This document shows positions 26,610 through 35,181 of a stretch of 64,000 bases of DNA, piece after piece. Made by a program: the position numbers and the translations under genes. Source of the DNA: an uncultured bacterium (GTDB lineage: Bacteria > Verrucomicrobiota > Lentisphaeria > Victivallales > UBA1829); the NCBI GenBank assembly GCA_902778895.1, contig CACYZF010000008.1, positions 248,001 through 312,000 of the forward strand, written 5' to 3'. Positions within the stretch are counted from its first letter, which is position 1. Each line of letters starts with the position of its first letter. The notes under the pieces are model-generated. The model saw nothing but the letters and a program-made list of their open reading frames with translations. It searched no databases and was not told the origin of the DNA.

Positions 26610-27908
26610 ATGAGAATCATTGACTGCACCGATGCCGATTACAAGCAGACGCTTCAATCGCTTTATACCCGGCCGGCGTGCCCTCCCGAGATCGAAGAAC
26701 GGGCACAGGCGATCGTGGACGAGGTCCGTGAGCACGGCGACGCGGCAGTCTGCGCGCAGATCGCGAAGTTCGACCGTGTGATCCTGACTTCGCCGGAGCT
26801 GAAGGTCTCCGACGAGGAAATCGCCGCCGCGAAGAAAGCCGTCTCCCGCAAGACAAAAGCCGCGATCAAGCTCGCATTCGACAATATCACCGCGTTCGCG
26901 AAGATGCAGATTCCGCGTTCGTGGACCTCGCATCCGCGTCCCGGCGTCACGCTCGGCGAACAGTTCAAGCCGATGGACCGCGTGGCATGCTACGTGCCGG
27001 GCGGCACGGCTCCGCTGGTCTCCAGCGCGCTCCACACGGTCGCGATCGCGAAGGCCGCCGGAGTCCGCGAGATCATCGCCGCCACGCCTCCGCGCAAGGA
27101 CGGCAGCATCAATCCCGCCACATTGTACGCACTGGTCGCCGCGGGCGCCACGTCCGTCTACAAGATGGGCGGCGCAACGGCAATCGCCGCGCTCGCCTAC
27201 GGCACGGAGACGATCCCCGCCGTCGAAAAGATCGTCGGCCCCGGCAACGCCTACGTCGCCGCCGCCAAACGCTACGTCTACGGGCGCGTCGCCATCGACA
27301 TGGTCGCCGGACCGTCCGAGGTCATGGTGGTCGCCGACGGCAGCGTGAATCCGGCCTGGACCGCCGCCGACATCCTGTCGCAGGCGGAACACGGATCCGG
27401 TCTGGAACAGGCCGTACTGGTTACGGATTCGAAAAAGGTGCTCGCCGACGTTCAGGCGCAGATTCTCGAACAGTCCAAAACGCTCACGCGTCAGGGCCCG
27501 CTTCAGAAAGTGCTGGCGAACGGCATCTTCCTGATCCGCTGCGCCTCCATGGACGAGGCGGCGGAGATCGCCGGAAAGTTCGCGCCGGAACACCTCGAAC
27601 TCCACTGCGCGCAGCCCGCGAAATTCGCGAAACGCATCCACGCCGCGGGCGCGATCTTTCTCGGTCCCTGGACCCCGGAACCCGCGGGCGATTTCACCGC
27701 CGGCCCGAGCCACGTACTGCCGACCGCCGGGACCGCCCGCTTCTTCCACGGCATCACCGCGGGCGATTTCTTCTGCCGCAGCAGCATCCTGTCGTTCACG
27801 GAGAACGCGCTGATGCGCGAGGTGGACGCGATCGAACACTTCGCCGAGCTCGAGGGGCTGGACGCCCACGGGCGCAGCGCATCCATCCGCAGAACCGGAC
27901 GGAACTAA
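26610..27908 (+). CDS. hisD: Histidinol dehydrogenase
   Basis: 432 residues, the usual HisD length. It oxidises L-histidinol to histidine with two NAD+, the last step of histidine synthesis, in the cytosol with Zn2+. Family blocks are clear: CYVPGGTAPL, GPGNAYVAAAKRYVYG, DMVAGPSEVMVVAD and AEHGSGLEQAVLVT, plus the C-terminal active region with FAPEHLELH, then GPWTPEPAGDFTAGPSHVLPT. I chose ATG 26610 (MRIIDC) over an in-frame ATG 36 nt upstream because AAAGGA precedes it at a proper distance. hisC follows after 18 nt, so the two are probably cotranscribed. Confidence 0.97.
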   Translation: MRIIDCTDADYKQTLQSLYTRPACPPEIEERAQAIVDEVREHGDAAVCAQIAKFDRVILTSPELKVSDEEIAAAKKAVSRKTKAAIKLAFDNITAFAKMQIPRSWTSHPRPGVTLGEQFKPMDRVACYVPGGTAPLVSSALHTVAIAKAAGVREIIAATPPRKDGSINPATLYALVAAGATSVYKMGGATAIAALAYGTETIPAVEKIVGPGNAYVAAAKRYVYGRVAIDMVAGPSEVMVVADGSVNPAWTAADILSQAEHGSGLEQAVLVTDSKKVLADVQAQILEQSKTLTRQGPLQKVLANGIFLIRCASMDEAAEIAGKFAPEHLELHCAQPAKFAKRIHAAGAIFLGPWTPEPAGDFTAGPSHVLPTAGTARFFHGITAGDFFCRSSILSFTENALMREVDAIEHFAELEGLDAHGRSASIRRTGRN

Positions 27909-27926
27909 CGCGAAAGGCAACACGCA

Positions 27927-29003
27927 ATGACTTCCGAACGCTACACATCCTATTTCCGCAAGGACATCGACCGGATGGACGGCTACGCCCCCGGCGAACA
28001 GCTCAATATCCCCGAGCTCATCAAGCTCAACACCAACGAAAACCCGTTCCCGCCCTGCCCCGGCGTGTTCCAGGCGCTGTCCTCGATCGACCCGGAACGC
28101 CTCCGCCTGTACCCGAACCCGACTTCGGATCCCGTCCGCGACGAGATCGCGAAGATGTTCGGGCTGACCCGCGACCACGTGATCGCGTGCAACGGCTCGG
28201 ACGATACGCTGAGCATCACGGTGCGGTGTTTCTCCTCGGCCGACCTGCCGATCGCCTGTCTGCGCCCGTCCTACACGCTGTATCCCACGCTGGCGGCGCT
28301 CCACGGCGCTCCCGTGCGCTATATCGACCTCACGGACGACTTCGGATTGCCGGACGACATCCTGAAACAGCTCGAAGGCACCAACCTTTTCCTCATCGCG
28401 CGTCCGAACGCCCCGACCGGAAACAGTTTCCCGCGCGCCATGATGGAATACATCTGCGAGAACTACAAGGGCATGGTCCTGATCGACGAAGCCTACGCCG
28501 ACTTCGCGTCCGACAACTGCGCGGACTTCGTGACCCGCTTCCCGAACGTGATCGTTTCCCGTACGTTCTCGAAGTCGCGTTCGCTCGCCGGGCTCCGGTT
28601 CGGATTTGCACTGGCGCATCCGCGCACGATCGCCGGCATGATGAAGATGAAGGATTCGTACAACGTCTCCTACCTCACGCAGATGCTCGCCATCGCCGCG
28701 CTCCAGGACAAGAAATATTTCGAGGAATGCGTCGAAAAGATCCGTCTGGCGCGCGAAATGCTCCTCACCGGACTGCTTGACCTCGGATTCGAGGTCGTTC
28801 CCTCCGAAACGAACTTCCTGTTCGCCTCCCCGCCCGACCGCGACGGCGAACGCTGTTTCCGCGAGCTCCGCGCCCGCAACATCCTCGTACGGTATTTCCC
28901 GTATCCGCGTACGAAACGCTATGTGCGCATCTCCATCGGCACGTCCGTCCAGATCGTGAAAGTCTGGGCCGTCCTGTCCAAGATCTACGGAGCAAAGGCA
29001 TGA
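27927..29003 (+). CDS. hisC: Histidinol-phosphate aminotransferase
   Basis: 358 residues, fold-type I PLP enzyme converting imidazole acetol phosphate and glutamate to histidinol phosphate. LNTNENPFPP near residue 32, RLYPNPTSDPVRDEIA, the ARPNAPTGN block, LIDEAYADFA and the Schiff-base region RTFSKSRSLAGLRFG are all present. The C-terminus has the ILVRYFPYPRTKRYVRISIG block with the phosphate-binding Arg. It directly follows hisD. The stop overlaps the start of the next gene by 4 bp. Confidence 0.95.
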   Translation: MTSERYTSYFRKDIDRMDGYAPGEQLNIPELIKLNTNENPFPPCPGVFQALSSIDPERLRLYPNPTSDPVRDEIAKMFGLTRDHVIACNGSDDTLSITVRCFSSADLPIACLRPSYTLYPTLAALHGAPVRYIDLTDDFGLPDDILKQLEGTNLFLIARPNAPTGNSFPRAMMEYICENYKGMVLIDEAYADFASDNCADFVTRFPNVIVSRTFSKSRSLAGLRFGFALAHPRTIAGMMKMKDSYNVSYLTQMLAIAALQDKKYFEECVEKIRLAREMLLTGLLDLGFEVVPSETNFLFASPPDRDGERCFRELRARNILVRYFPYPRTKRYVRISIGTSVQIVKVWAVLSKIYGAKA

Positions 29004-29779
29004 AACGCCCCGCTGCCTCGAAAAAAACGTTCCGCCTGTTCGCGCTTGCGGCCTTGCTGGCCATGCCGTGCGGACTGCGTGCGGACGTTTTCTCCATCTG
29101 GCCATTCGGCGGCGGATCGGCGGGGAAAAGCGGCGTTTCGGACGACCTGTCCGCGGAAGCGGCGGAAGACACGCTGGCGACGCTGCTCGACGCCACGCAG
29201 TTCTGGTCCGAAAAGGTCACGGTCAACGGCCGGAACATGACGATGAAGATTTCCATGTCCGACCAGTCGCTTCCGCTCGTCCGGGCGTCCGTGCTGAAGC
29301 TCTTCCCCTCGGCCCAGGTCGCCGGCAACGAATCCTCTCTGCTTATGAAGCGACCTCTGGACGACGGCAGTTCCCAGCGCATCTTCCTGCTACAGCTCCG
29401 CGGCCTGAACCCGCTTCTGCAGTTCACGACGGTCCTGCCGAAGGACATGCCGCGGGAATGCCCCCTGGAGCTCTGGCCCACGGAATTCCCGTTCACCTCC
29501 GGGGCAAAGAACCTCACGCTCATGAATTTCCCGAACCGGGGATCGCATTTCGGCACATACGAAGTCGCAAACTCCGACGTCGCGCCCGTCATGGACGACC
29601 TGGTCGCGAAGATCAGGAGCAAGGGCTGGGCACCGGCCACCATGGAACACGCCGACCTGTTCGAAGGCGCGGGCGAAGTCTTCATGAGGAAGGACCCGGA
29701 CGCGCTTCTGCTGATCGGCATCGTGCGCGACGCCGCAGGTTCCGTGCAGGTCTCGTTCTACACACGCAAACTCAAATAA
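29000..29779 (+). CDS. Exported protein of unknown function
   Basis: 259 residues. The N-terminus is a Sec signal (KRPAASKKTFRLFALAALLA, then MPCGLRAD with a probable AxA-like cleavage). The mature part is mixed alpha/beta without a domain I recognise. Visible features are WSEKVTVNGRNMTMKISM, LELWPTEFPFTSG and a central run of hydrophobic strands, consistent with a small periplasmic domain. It overlaps hisC by 4 bp and precedes cmk by 27 nt, so it is carried in the his-cmk run although nothing links it to either pathway. Confidence 0.75.
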   Translation: MKRPAASKKTFRLFALAALLAMPCGLRADVFSIWPFGGGSAGKSGVSDDLSAEAAEDTLATLLDATQFWSEKVTVNGRNMTMKISMSDQSLPLVRASVLKLFPSAQVAGNESSLLMKRPLDDGSSQRIFLLQLRGLNPLLQFTTVLPKDMPRECPLELWPTEFPFTSGAKNLTLMNFPNRGSHFGTYEVANSDVAPVMDDLVAKIRSKGWAPATMEHADLFEGAGEVFMRKDPDALLLIGIVRDAAGSVQVSFYTRKLK

Positions 29780-29806
29780 CCGTTTTATCCCAAGGAAGCC
29801 CCAGAT

Positions 29807-30487
29807 ATGGCAAGCTCAGTGATCGCAATCGACGGCCCCGCCGCATCCGGCAAAAGCACGGCAGCGCGGAATCTCGCCGCCCGCCTCGGCATCCCGTACA
29901 TCAACACCGGCTCCCTTTACCGCGCCATCGCGTGGAAAGCAACGCAGCGCGGTATCTCCACGCGCGACGAAGCCGCGCTCCGCGCCATGCTCGCGGACAC
30001 GGTCATCCGGTACGCGGTCCCCGCGGACGGCGGCAATCCGGACATCGAGATCGACGGCGTCTTCCCCGGTCAGGCGCTCCGCGCGCCCGAGATCGCGCAG
30101 GGGGCGTCGAACGTCGCCGCCATTCCGTTCGTCCGAGCCTTCACGCTCCAGATCCAGCGCGACGCCGCGAAGAACCAGCTCGTCGTGATGGAGGGACGCG
30201 ACATCGGCACTGCGGTCTTCCCCGACGCGAAATATAAATTCTTCCTGACCGCTTCCCCGCGCGTCCGAGCGCTCCGCCGTCTGGCGCAGGGCGGCGAGAC
30301 GCCCGACAACGCCACGGTCGACTCCGTGGCCGCCGAGATCGCCGAACGCGACAAGCAGGACATGAACCGGTCCGTCGCCCCGCTCAGGCAAGCCGAAGAC
30401 GCGGTGTTCATCGACAGCAGCGGCATGACCGCCGAAGACGTGCTGGACGCCATGGTCCTGTGCATCCGGGACGGAGGCGACGCATGA
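29807..30487 (+). CDS. cmk: Cytidylate kinase
   Basis: 226 residues. It phosphorylates CMP and dCMP with ATP. P-loop GPAASGKST at residues 10-18, YINTGSLYRAIAW for the nucleotide monophosphate site, VVMEGRDIGTAVFPDA and KFFLTASPRVRALRR, followed by the lid and the AEIAERDKQDMNRS region. All are canonical for bacterial Cmk. The stop overlaps the start of the thioesterase gene (ATGA), so translation is probably coupled. Confidence 0.96.
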   Translation: MASSVIAIDGPAASGKSTAARNLAARLGIPYINTGSLYRAIAWKATQRGISTRDEAALRAMLADTVIRYAVPADGGNPDIEIDGVFPGQALRAPEIAQGASNVAAIPFVRAFTLQIQRDAAKNQLVVMEGRDIGTAVFPDAKYKFFLTASPRVRALRRLAQGGETPDNATVDSVAAEIAERDKQDMNRSVAPLRQAEDAVFIDSSGMTAEDVLDAMVLCIRDGGDA

Positions 30488-30900
30488 CGGTCTCCGCGTC
30501 CCTTGACTACCGCGTGCCGTACGCCGACACCGACCAGATGACGTTCGTCTACTACGCGAACTATCTCATTTACTTCGAGATGGCCCGCGAGGAGCTCATG
30601 CGCGCCATCGGGCTGCCCTACAGCAAGCTCGAAGAGCTCGGATGCGCCCTCCCCGTCCTCGAGGCGGTCTGCCATTATAAGAAGCCCGCCAAGTTCGAGG
30701 ACATCCTCACCATCACCGCCACCCTCGCCGAGATGAAAGGCGTCCGCGTGAAGATCGCCTGCACCGTGAAGCGCGGCGAGGAACTGCTCGCCGAAGGCTG
30801 GACCGTCCACGCGTTCATGAACCGCGACGGCCGCCCCCAGAAGCCCCCGAAGGTCTTCCTCGACGCCATTACTTCCACACCAACCATTCCCGAATCATAA
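30484..30900 (+). CDS. YbgC/4HBT-family acyl-CoA thioesterase
   Basis: 138 residues, single hot-dog domain. The signature YADTDQMTFVYYANYLIYFE contains the catalytic Asp and the Tyr/Asn residues of the YbgC group, followed by AREELMRAIG. Strands KFEDILTITATLAEMKGVRVKIACTV complete the fold. In proteobacteria YbgC sits in the Tol-Pal operon; here it follows cmk. The ATG at 30484 lies within the cmk stop (ATGA). The in-frame codons upstream lie inside cmk and are not used. Substrate: short-chain acyl-CoA by family only. Confidence 0.9.
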   Translation: MTVSASLDYRVPYADTDQMTFVYYANYLIYFEMAREELMRAIGLPYSKLEELGCALPVLEAVCHYKKPAKFEDILTITATLAEMKGVRVKIACTVKRGEELLAEGWTVHAFMNRDGRPQKPPKVFLDAITSTPTIPES

Positions 30901-30915
30901 AGGATTTTATTGCAA

Positions 30916-31422
30916 ATGAGCAACAACACCAACCCCGATCTCTGCCCCTGCGGTTCCGGCGAACACTTCGCCGACTGCTGCGAACCTGTCATCCTCGGCG
31001 CCCGCAAGGCGAAGACCCCCGAAGAACTCATGCGTGCGCGTTACTCCGCCTACGCCACCTGCCACGTCGATTTCATCCTCGACTCCACCCACCCCGAACA
31101 GCGCGCCACCTGCGACCGCCAGGAAGTCAAGAACTGGGCGGAACAGTCCGAGTGGGAAGGCATCAGCATCCTCCGCACCGAACGCGGCGGCGAGAAGGAT
31201 TCCGACGGCATCGTCGAATTCGTCGCCCGCTACAAAAACCGCAACATGCAGATGGAGCACCACGAGATTTCCGAGTTCCGCCGCAGCGGCGGAGAGTGGT
31301 TCTTCTACGACGGCGCGATCGTCGGTCCGAAGCCCTATGTCCGCACCGCGCCGAAGGTCGGCCCGAACGATCCCTGCCCCTGCGGATCCGGCAAGAAGTA
31401 CAAGAAGTGCTGCGGCAAGTGA
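30916..31422 (+). CDS. YchJ-like UPF0225 protein with two SEC-C motifs
   Basis: 168 residues. It opens with a [13 protein letters not shown] motif and closes with [15 protein letters not shown]. Both are SEC-C zinc-binding motifs of the CxCx(8)CC type, as in the SecA C-terminus. The middle carries the YchJ core ([22 protein letters not shown], then [17 protein letters not shown] and the WFFYDGAIV block). The function of YchJ is not established. The ATG at 30916 is preferred over a TTG six bases upstream. A terminator follows at 31496. Confidence 0.9.
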   Translation: MSNNTNPDLCPCGSGEHFADCCEPVILGARKAKTPEELMRARYSAYATCHVDFILDSTHPEQRATCDRQEVKNWAEQSEWEGISILRTERGGEKDSDGIVEFVARYKNRNMQMEHHEISEFRRSGGEWFFYDGAIVGPKPYVRTAPKVGPNDPCPCGSGKKYKKCCGK

Positions 31423-31495
31423 TTTCCTCGGCGCGTTTCCCGGCACGATACAATAAAGCAGCCCCGGAAAGCGTTAATGGATCAGACTGACAAAA

Positions 31496-31546
31496 GACGT
31501 TCCGCCAAACGGTTTTTCCTGTGACGGAACGTCCTTTCCCTTTTTC
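31496..31546 (+). terminator. Rho-independent terminator ending the hisD-ychJ run
   Basis: GACGTTCCG (31496-31504) pairs exactly with CGGAACGTC (31525-31533), then CTTTCCCTTTTTC. It ends the hisD-to-ychJ transcript and makes an in-frame GTG at 31521 an unlikely start for the following gene. Confidence 0.65.
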
Positions 31547-31574
31547 ACGTACACGCAAATCCGAGGTCTTTCCC

Positions 31575-32813
31575 ATGCAGAACAAAACGAAAAAGCGCCT
31601 GAAACTCGTCCTGATCCTGACTCCCGTCGCGCTTGTCCTGATCCTCGCCGTGGTCGCGCTCGGCGCATGGCATAAGTTCGGCGCGTTCATCGTGGCGGCG
31701 CGGAGCATCTACAAGCTGCAGGACGGTCTGTACGTCATGGAATACCGCGGCGACTACGGGTTCGACAAGTTTCTCGCGCAGGGCGGCGCGGCGGACGATT
31801 CCGCCGTGGCGGACTACCTGATCGGATTCCTGTCCGGCGGGTATTACAGGAAGGCGGACAACGAGATCAAACCCGGCGACTTCGGCTGTACCTCGGTCTG
31901 CGTGAAAGATCAAAATGGCGCCGTGTATTTCGGCCGGAATTTCGACTGGGCGAAGGGCCGCGCCATGATCGTCCACACCGTGCCGAAGAACGGCTACGAA
32001 TCGCTGTCCACCTGCTGCCTGGATTTCCTCGGATTCGGGGACGATTACCAGCCAGACGGCTCCATGCCAGAGCGCATCCAGACGCTCGCGGCGATCTACG
32101 TCCCGCTCGACGGCATGAACGAGAAGGGCCTGGTCATCGCCGACCTCATGGCCGGGGACGACGAGGAGACGCACCAGAAGACGGACAAGCCCGACCTCAC
32201 GACCACGACCGCCATCCGGCTGCTGCTGGATCGCGCGGCGAACGTCGACGAAGCGGTTGAGCTCCTGAAACAGTACGACATGAACTCGTCCATCGGCGCG
32301 GCGCATCATTTCGCCATCGCGGACAAGACCGGGAAAAGCGTGGTCGTGGAGTATGTGAACGGCGAAATGCTCGTTGCGGAAACGAACATCGTCACGAACC
32401 ACTATCTCGCCGACAGCCCGAAGAAGGGCGTCGGGGACGAGGAGTCCCATGCGCGATTCGACCGCGTGTCCGAATTCATCGGCCCGGATTTCGTTCTCGC
32501 TGGCGGGTTCGGCGCTCATGGCAATTGGATCGTCCAACTACCGTTCCAGGAAGTCCGGTCCTGTATTGCGCGCGTTCAGCAGTCGCAAAAAAAGTTCTGG
32601 TATCCGCAGGGGGGCGGCGGCGACGATGCCGTGACCCTGTGGAGCATCGTGTACGCACCGGGGAAACAGTGGGCCGACTTCTATTTCCGGGAAGAAGATT
32701 ACCGTCACGGCCACCGGCTTTTCCTCCACCCCGCGCTGGTTGATCCATTTGTGCGCGAGATCAACAAAAAAAACAAATTCGTATCCGATACCCCCGTCAT
32801 TTTCATCGATTGA
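31575..32813 (+). CDS. Membrane-anchored Ntn-type amidase, choloylglycine-hydrolase family
   Basis: 412 residues from ATG 31575 (GAGG ribosome site); the longer frame upstream runs through the terminator hairpin. A membrane anchor (about residues 9-32) leads to a region of about 70 residues and then the candidate nucleophile Cys105 in the GDFGCTSVCV segment, followed by VYFGRNFDW, the hallmark of linear-amide C-N hydrolases (bile-salt hydrolase, penicillin V acylase, acid-ceramidase-like). Maturation by cleavage before Cys105 is expected by analogy. GMNEKGLVIADL matches the family's second block. The substrate could be a bile salt, an acylated amine or a quorum signal; I cannot decide. A yhcH-like gene follows after 20 nt. 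Confidence 0.75.
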   Translation: MQNKTKKRLKLVLILTPVALVLILAVVALGAWHKFGAFIVAARSIYKLQDGLYVMEYRGDYGFDKFLAQGGAADDSAVADYLIGFLSGGYYRKADNEIKPGDFGCTSVCVKDQNGAVYFGRNFDWAKGRAMIVHTVPKNGYESLSTCCLDFLGFGDDYQPDGSMPERIQTLAAIYVPLDGMNEKGLVIADLMAGDDEETHQKTDKPDLTTTTAIRLLLDRAANVDEAVELLKQYDMNSSIGAAHHFAIADKTGKSVVVEYVNGEMLVAETNIVTNHYLADSPKKGVGDEESHARFDRVSEFIGPDFVLAGGFGAHGNWIVQLPFQEVRSCIARVQQSQKKFWYPQGGGGDDAVTLWSIVYAPGKQWADFYFREEDYRHGHRLFLHPALVDPFVREINKKNKFVSDTPVIFID

Positions 32814-32833
32814 CCCGGCAACAGGAGATTACC

Positions 32834-33292
32834 ATGATTTACGACCATATCGACAATATCGCCCTTTACCGTTTCGGCGCGGCGGCCATGAAAGCGTTCG
32901 AGTTTCTGAAGACGCTCACGCCGGACTCGCCGGACGCCACGCATGAGCTCATCGGACGCGACCTGTACGTGATGGTGCAGTCCTACGACACCGAGGCGGA
33001 ACCGTCGCCGATCCTCGAGGCGCACCGGAAGTACATCGACATCCAGTACTGCATCGCGAATACGGAATACATCGCCGTCGCACCGCTGGACGAATCCACG
33101 CTCAAGACCCCCTACGATGCCGAAAAGGACGTGGCGTTCTACCACGCGCAGAAGATGATGACGCTCTGCGCCATGGCGCCCAGCCGGTTCGTGCTGCTTT
33201 TCCCCACGGACGAGCATTTCGCGAAGTTCGCCGCGGAAGCCCCCTGCCGCATCAAGAAGGCCGTCGTGAAGCTTCGCGCCGACCTCTTCTGA
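32834..33292 (+). CDS. YhcH/YjgK/YiaL family protein
   Basis: 152 residues with an AGGAG ribosome site. It is a cupin-like DUF386 domain: the HELIGRDLYVMVQSY and EPSPILEAHRKYIDIQYCI blocks with the conserved Glu/His metal ligands, and FVLLFPTDEHF for the C-terminal strands. In enterobacteria YhcH acts beside sialic-acid or other acidic-sugar catabolism genes. No nan genes are seen here apart from a distant SASA esterase. Start ATG 32834, 20 nt after the amidase gene. Confidence 0.9.
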   Translation: MIYDHIDNIALYRFGAAAMKAFEFLKTLTPDSPDATHELIGRDLYVMVQSYDTEAEPSPILEAHRKYIDIQYCIANTEYIAVAPLDESTLKTPYDAEKDVAFYHAQKMMTLCAMAPSRFVLLFPTDEHFAKFAAEAPCRIKKAVVKLRADLF

Positions 33293-33346
33293 GTTCGCGC
33301 CGCCCCGGTCCTCCGTTCGTTTTTTCGCCTTTTTTCGCGTTTGAAC

Positions 33347-33375
33347 TTGATTTTTGCGGAATCCGGGGGTATTGT
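33347..33375 (+). promoter_or_regulatory. Promoter of the tRNA-Leu gene
   Basis: TTGATT (33347-33352), 17-bp spacer, TATTGT (33370-33375), putting the start about 4 nt before the mature tRNA 5' end. It closely resembles the promoter at 43548-43576, including the GGGGG before the -10. Confidence 0.5.
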
Positions 33376-33385
33376 ATTTTCACTT

Positions 33386-33471
33386 GCCGGAGTGGCGAAA
33401 TGGCAGACGCACTAGACTCAAAATCTGGCGCCCGCGAGGGCATGAGGGTTCGAGTCCCTCCTCCGGCACCA
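33386..33471 (+). tRNA. tRNA-Leu(CAA)
   Basis: 86 nt including an encoded CCA. The acceptor stem GCCGGAG pairs with CTCCGGC, discriminator A. The anticodon stem CTAGA/TCTGG encloses CTCAAAA, so the anticodon is CAA (decoding UUG). A long variable arm and a GGTTCGAGTCC T-arm are present, as expected for tRNA-Leu. It lies 38 nt before the DtxR-family gene. Confidence 0.95.
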
Positions 33472-33509
33472 TTTTCCGATCCGGACACACACTTTTCTTT
33501 ACCGCAATC

Positions 33510-34214
33510 ATGAACGAGAAACCGCAACTGACCGAAAGCCTGGAAGACTACCTCGAAGCGATCGCCGAACTGATCGCGGTCGAGGGGCACGCCCACGCCA
33601 AGGAGATCGCGGCGAAGCTGAACGTGAAGATGCCGTCCGTGACCGGGGCGCTCCGCCAGCTCGAAAAGATGGGTTGCATCGTGTACAACACGCATTATCC
33701 GGTTCAGCTCACGGAGAAAGGCCGTCTCATCGCGGCGGACGTGATGCACCATCACGAAACGCTCCAGAAGTTCTTCTCCGAAATCCTCGGTCTGCCGCTG
33801 GAAAAGGCGTCGGACACCGCGTGCCGTCTGGAACACCTCATCGACTGCGACACCATCAGCCGGTTCATCCTGTTCTCCGAAGCCATCGCGAAACGCACCG
33901 ACGCAAAGGCATTGCAGACCTATCTGACCGAGGCGATGTCCCAGCCCGATCTCGCGGTCCTCTCCGACTGCAAGCCCGGCGGAAAAGCCGTCGTGGAGCG
34001 CTTCGGGCGCAATCTCGCACAGGACGCCGTCACGGGACTGAAGCCCGGCGACGAAGTGACGGTCGAGGGCTTCTCGCTGGACCGTTCCGCCGTGCGCGTT
34101 ACCGTCGGCGGCAAACCGCTCGACATCCCGATCCGGCAGGCGGAAAATATCTGGTGCCGTCCCGCCGAACCGCCGGCGCACGCATTCCGCCACTTCCCCC
34201 TCGAGAACGCCTGA
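33510..34214 (+). CDS. DtxR/MntR-family metal-dependent repressor
   Basis: 234 residues. Winged helix-turn-helix (residues 1-65: ESLEDYLEAIAEL, AKEIAAKLNVKMPSVTGALRQL), then the dimerisation and metal-binding helices with a VMHHHETLQKFF segment, SDTACRLEHLIDCDTI, as in DtxR/MntR. A C-terminal FeoA/SH3-like domain starts near residue 165 (LKPGDEVTVEGFSLDRSAV). It is expected to sense Fe2+ or Mn2+ and repress metal uptake. feoBA lies about 1 kb downstream on the other strand, making it a likely target. The short gap after the tRNA and poor ribosome site suggest possible readthrough from the tRNA promoter. The start at 33510 (MNEKPQ) avoids the upstream frame that covers the tRNA. Confidence 0.88.
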   Translation: MNEKPQLTESLEDYLEAIAELIAVEGHAHAKEIAAKLNVKMPSVTGALRQLEKMGCIVYNTHYPVQLTEKGRLIAADVMHHHETLQKFFSEILGLPLEKASDTACRLEHLIDCDTISRFILFSEAIAKRTDAKALQTYLTEAMSQPDLAVLSDCKPGGKAVVERFGRNLAQDAVTGLKPGDEVTVEGFSLDRSAVRVTVGGKPLDIPIRQAENIWCRPAEPPAHAFRHFPLENA

Positions 34215-34334
34215 ACAGACACAGGCGGAAAACGTCTGGTGTAAAAAAACGAACACCAGTCTATCGTCCTAAAACAACCACGCAACGACATCTCAATTTA
34301 AAGGACCGAGGCAGCGACTTTGAAGGTAACAACT

Positions 34335-34952
34335 ATGGACAGAAACGACTTGACACAATACTACTGGAAGCATTATTTGCTGTTGGAAAAGAAAGTCTTA
34401 AAGACGTCGAGATACGTTGAAATTGATTGCGATAATTTTAAAGCTTTCTCATCAGAGTATCTTATGCTGATCGAAGCAATCGGAGCAGAGTTGGATCATT
34501 TTTTTAAGATCTATTGTGATCTGGAGACGGATTCCCGTTCGTCAATCCAGGATTATGCCAATTCAATTCTGGTATCCTATCCTGATATCGTCAACCAAAA
34601 AATATTCGTCTTAGAAACCGACATTTCATTGACCCCGTTTCAAGGATGGAATCTTCAACAACCATCGCAGTCTCTTTTATGCTGGAACAACTACATAAAC
34701 CTTAAACACAACAGATCGGGCTATTTCAAGGAAGCAAATCTGTTCAATACGCTCAACATCTTATCGGCACTTTGTTTGCTGGAGATGAAGGAGTTCATGA
34801 ACATATGGGACAACACCCCGAACAATCAGGGCATCCCGAATTCTCCCCGCACAGGATCTAAATTGTTTCTTTTGGAAAACTGGAATTCGAACTGGATAGA
34901 AGCCGGGAAAATTGAGGGTATAATACTTGGTTCATCCAACAACAATCCGTAG
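34335..34952 (+). CDS. AT-rich orphan protein, unknown function
   Basis: 205 residues (MDRNDLTQYYWKHYLLLE). It is mostly alpha-helical with aromatic and acidic residues and no signal peptide or membrane segment. The core has YVEIDCDNFKAFSSEYLMLI, then EAIGAELDHFFKIYC. No domain I can name. The base composition is clearly more AT-rich than its flanks, and codon use differs (many AAT, TTA, TCA), pointing to horizontal acquisition. GAAGGT precedes the ATG; an in-frame TTG 15 nt upstream is less likely. A hairpin with a T-run follows at 34990-35017. Confidence 0.75.
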   Translation: MDRNDLTQYYWKHYLLLEKKVLKTSRYVEIDCDNFKAFSSEYLMLIEAIGAELDHFFKIYCDLETDSRSSIQDYANSILVSYPDIVNQKIFVLETDISLTPFQGWNLQQPSQSLLCWNNYINLKHNRSGYFKEANLFNTLNILSALCLLEMKEFMNIWDNTPNNQGIPNSPRTGSKLFLLENWNSNWIEAGKIEGIILGSSNNNP

Positions 34953-35029
34953 TTTACTCGCTCCATACCGCAAGCGGTGATGAAGAATAGCGCGGCTAAC
35001 GCTCGCGCATGTTTTTTCAAGACAAAAGC

Positions 35030-35072
35030 GAGGCCGAATTCCGTTTGATGCGATCGCCCGGAATCCGGCCTC
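35030..35072 (-). terminator. Large hairpin after feoB
   Basis: GAGGCCGAATTCCG (35030-35043) pairs with CGGAATCCGGCCTC (35059-35072) over 14 bp with one mismatch. On the minus strand it is followed by GCTTTTGTCTTG. Likely end of the feoAB transcript. Confidence 0.5.
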
Positions 35073-35125
35073 TCCCTACACACTTACCTCCCTTTTTCCT
35101 TCCCTTTTTTGAATCCTTCTATCAG

Positions 35126-35167
35126 CTCGGACATCCGCGGCATCTGTTGCGGACGTCCGAGTTTTTT
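35126..35167 (+). terminator. Plus-strand terminator between the orphan gene and feoB
   Basis: CTCGGAC-AT-CCGC pairs with GCGG-AC-GTCCGAG (35149-35161) and is followed by TTTTTT (35162-35167). It protects feoB from plus-strand transcripts. Confidence 0.6.
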
Positions 35168-35181
35168 CATTTCTTACGATC

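Noticed and set aside
35084..35170. 28-codon frame after feoB (MKKLGRPQQM...)
   Set aside because: Its start coincides with the stem of a strong plus-strand terminator and the ribosome site is weak. Chance is the simpler explanation.
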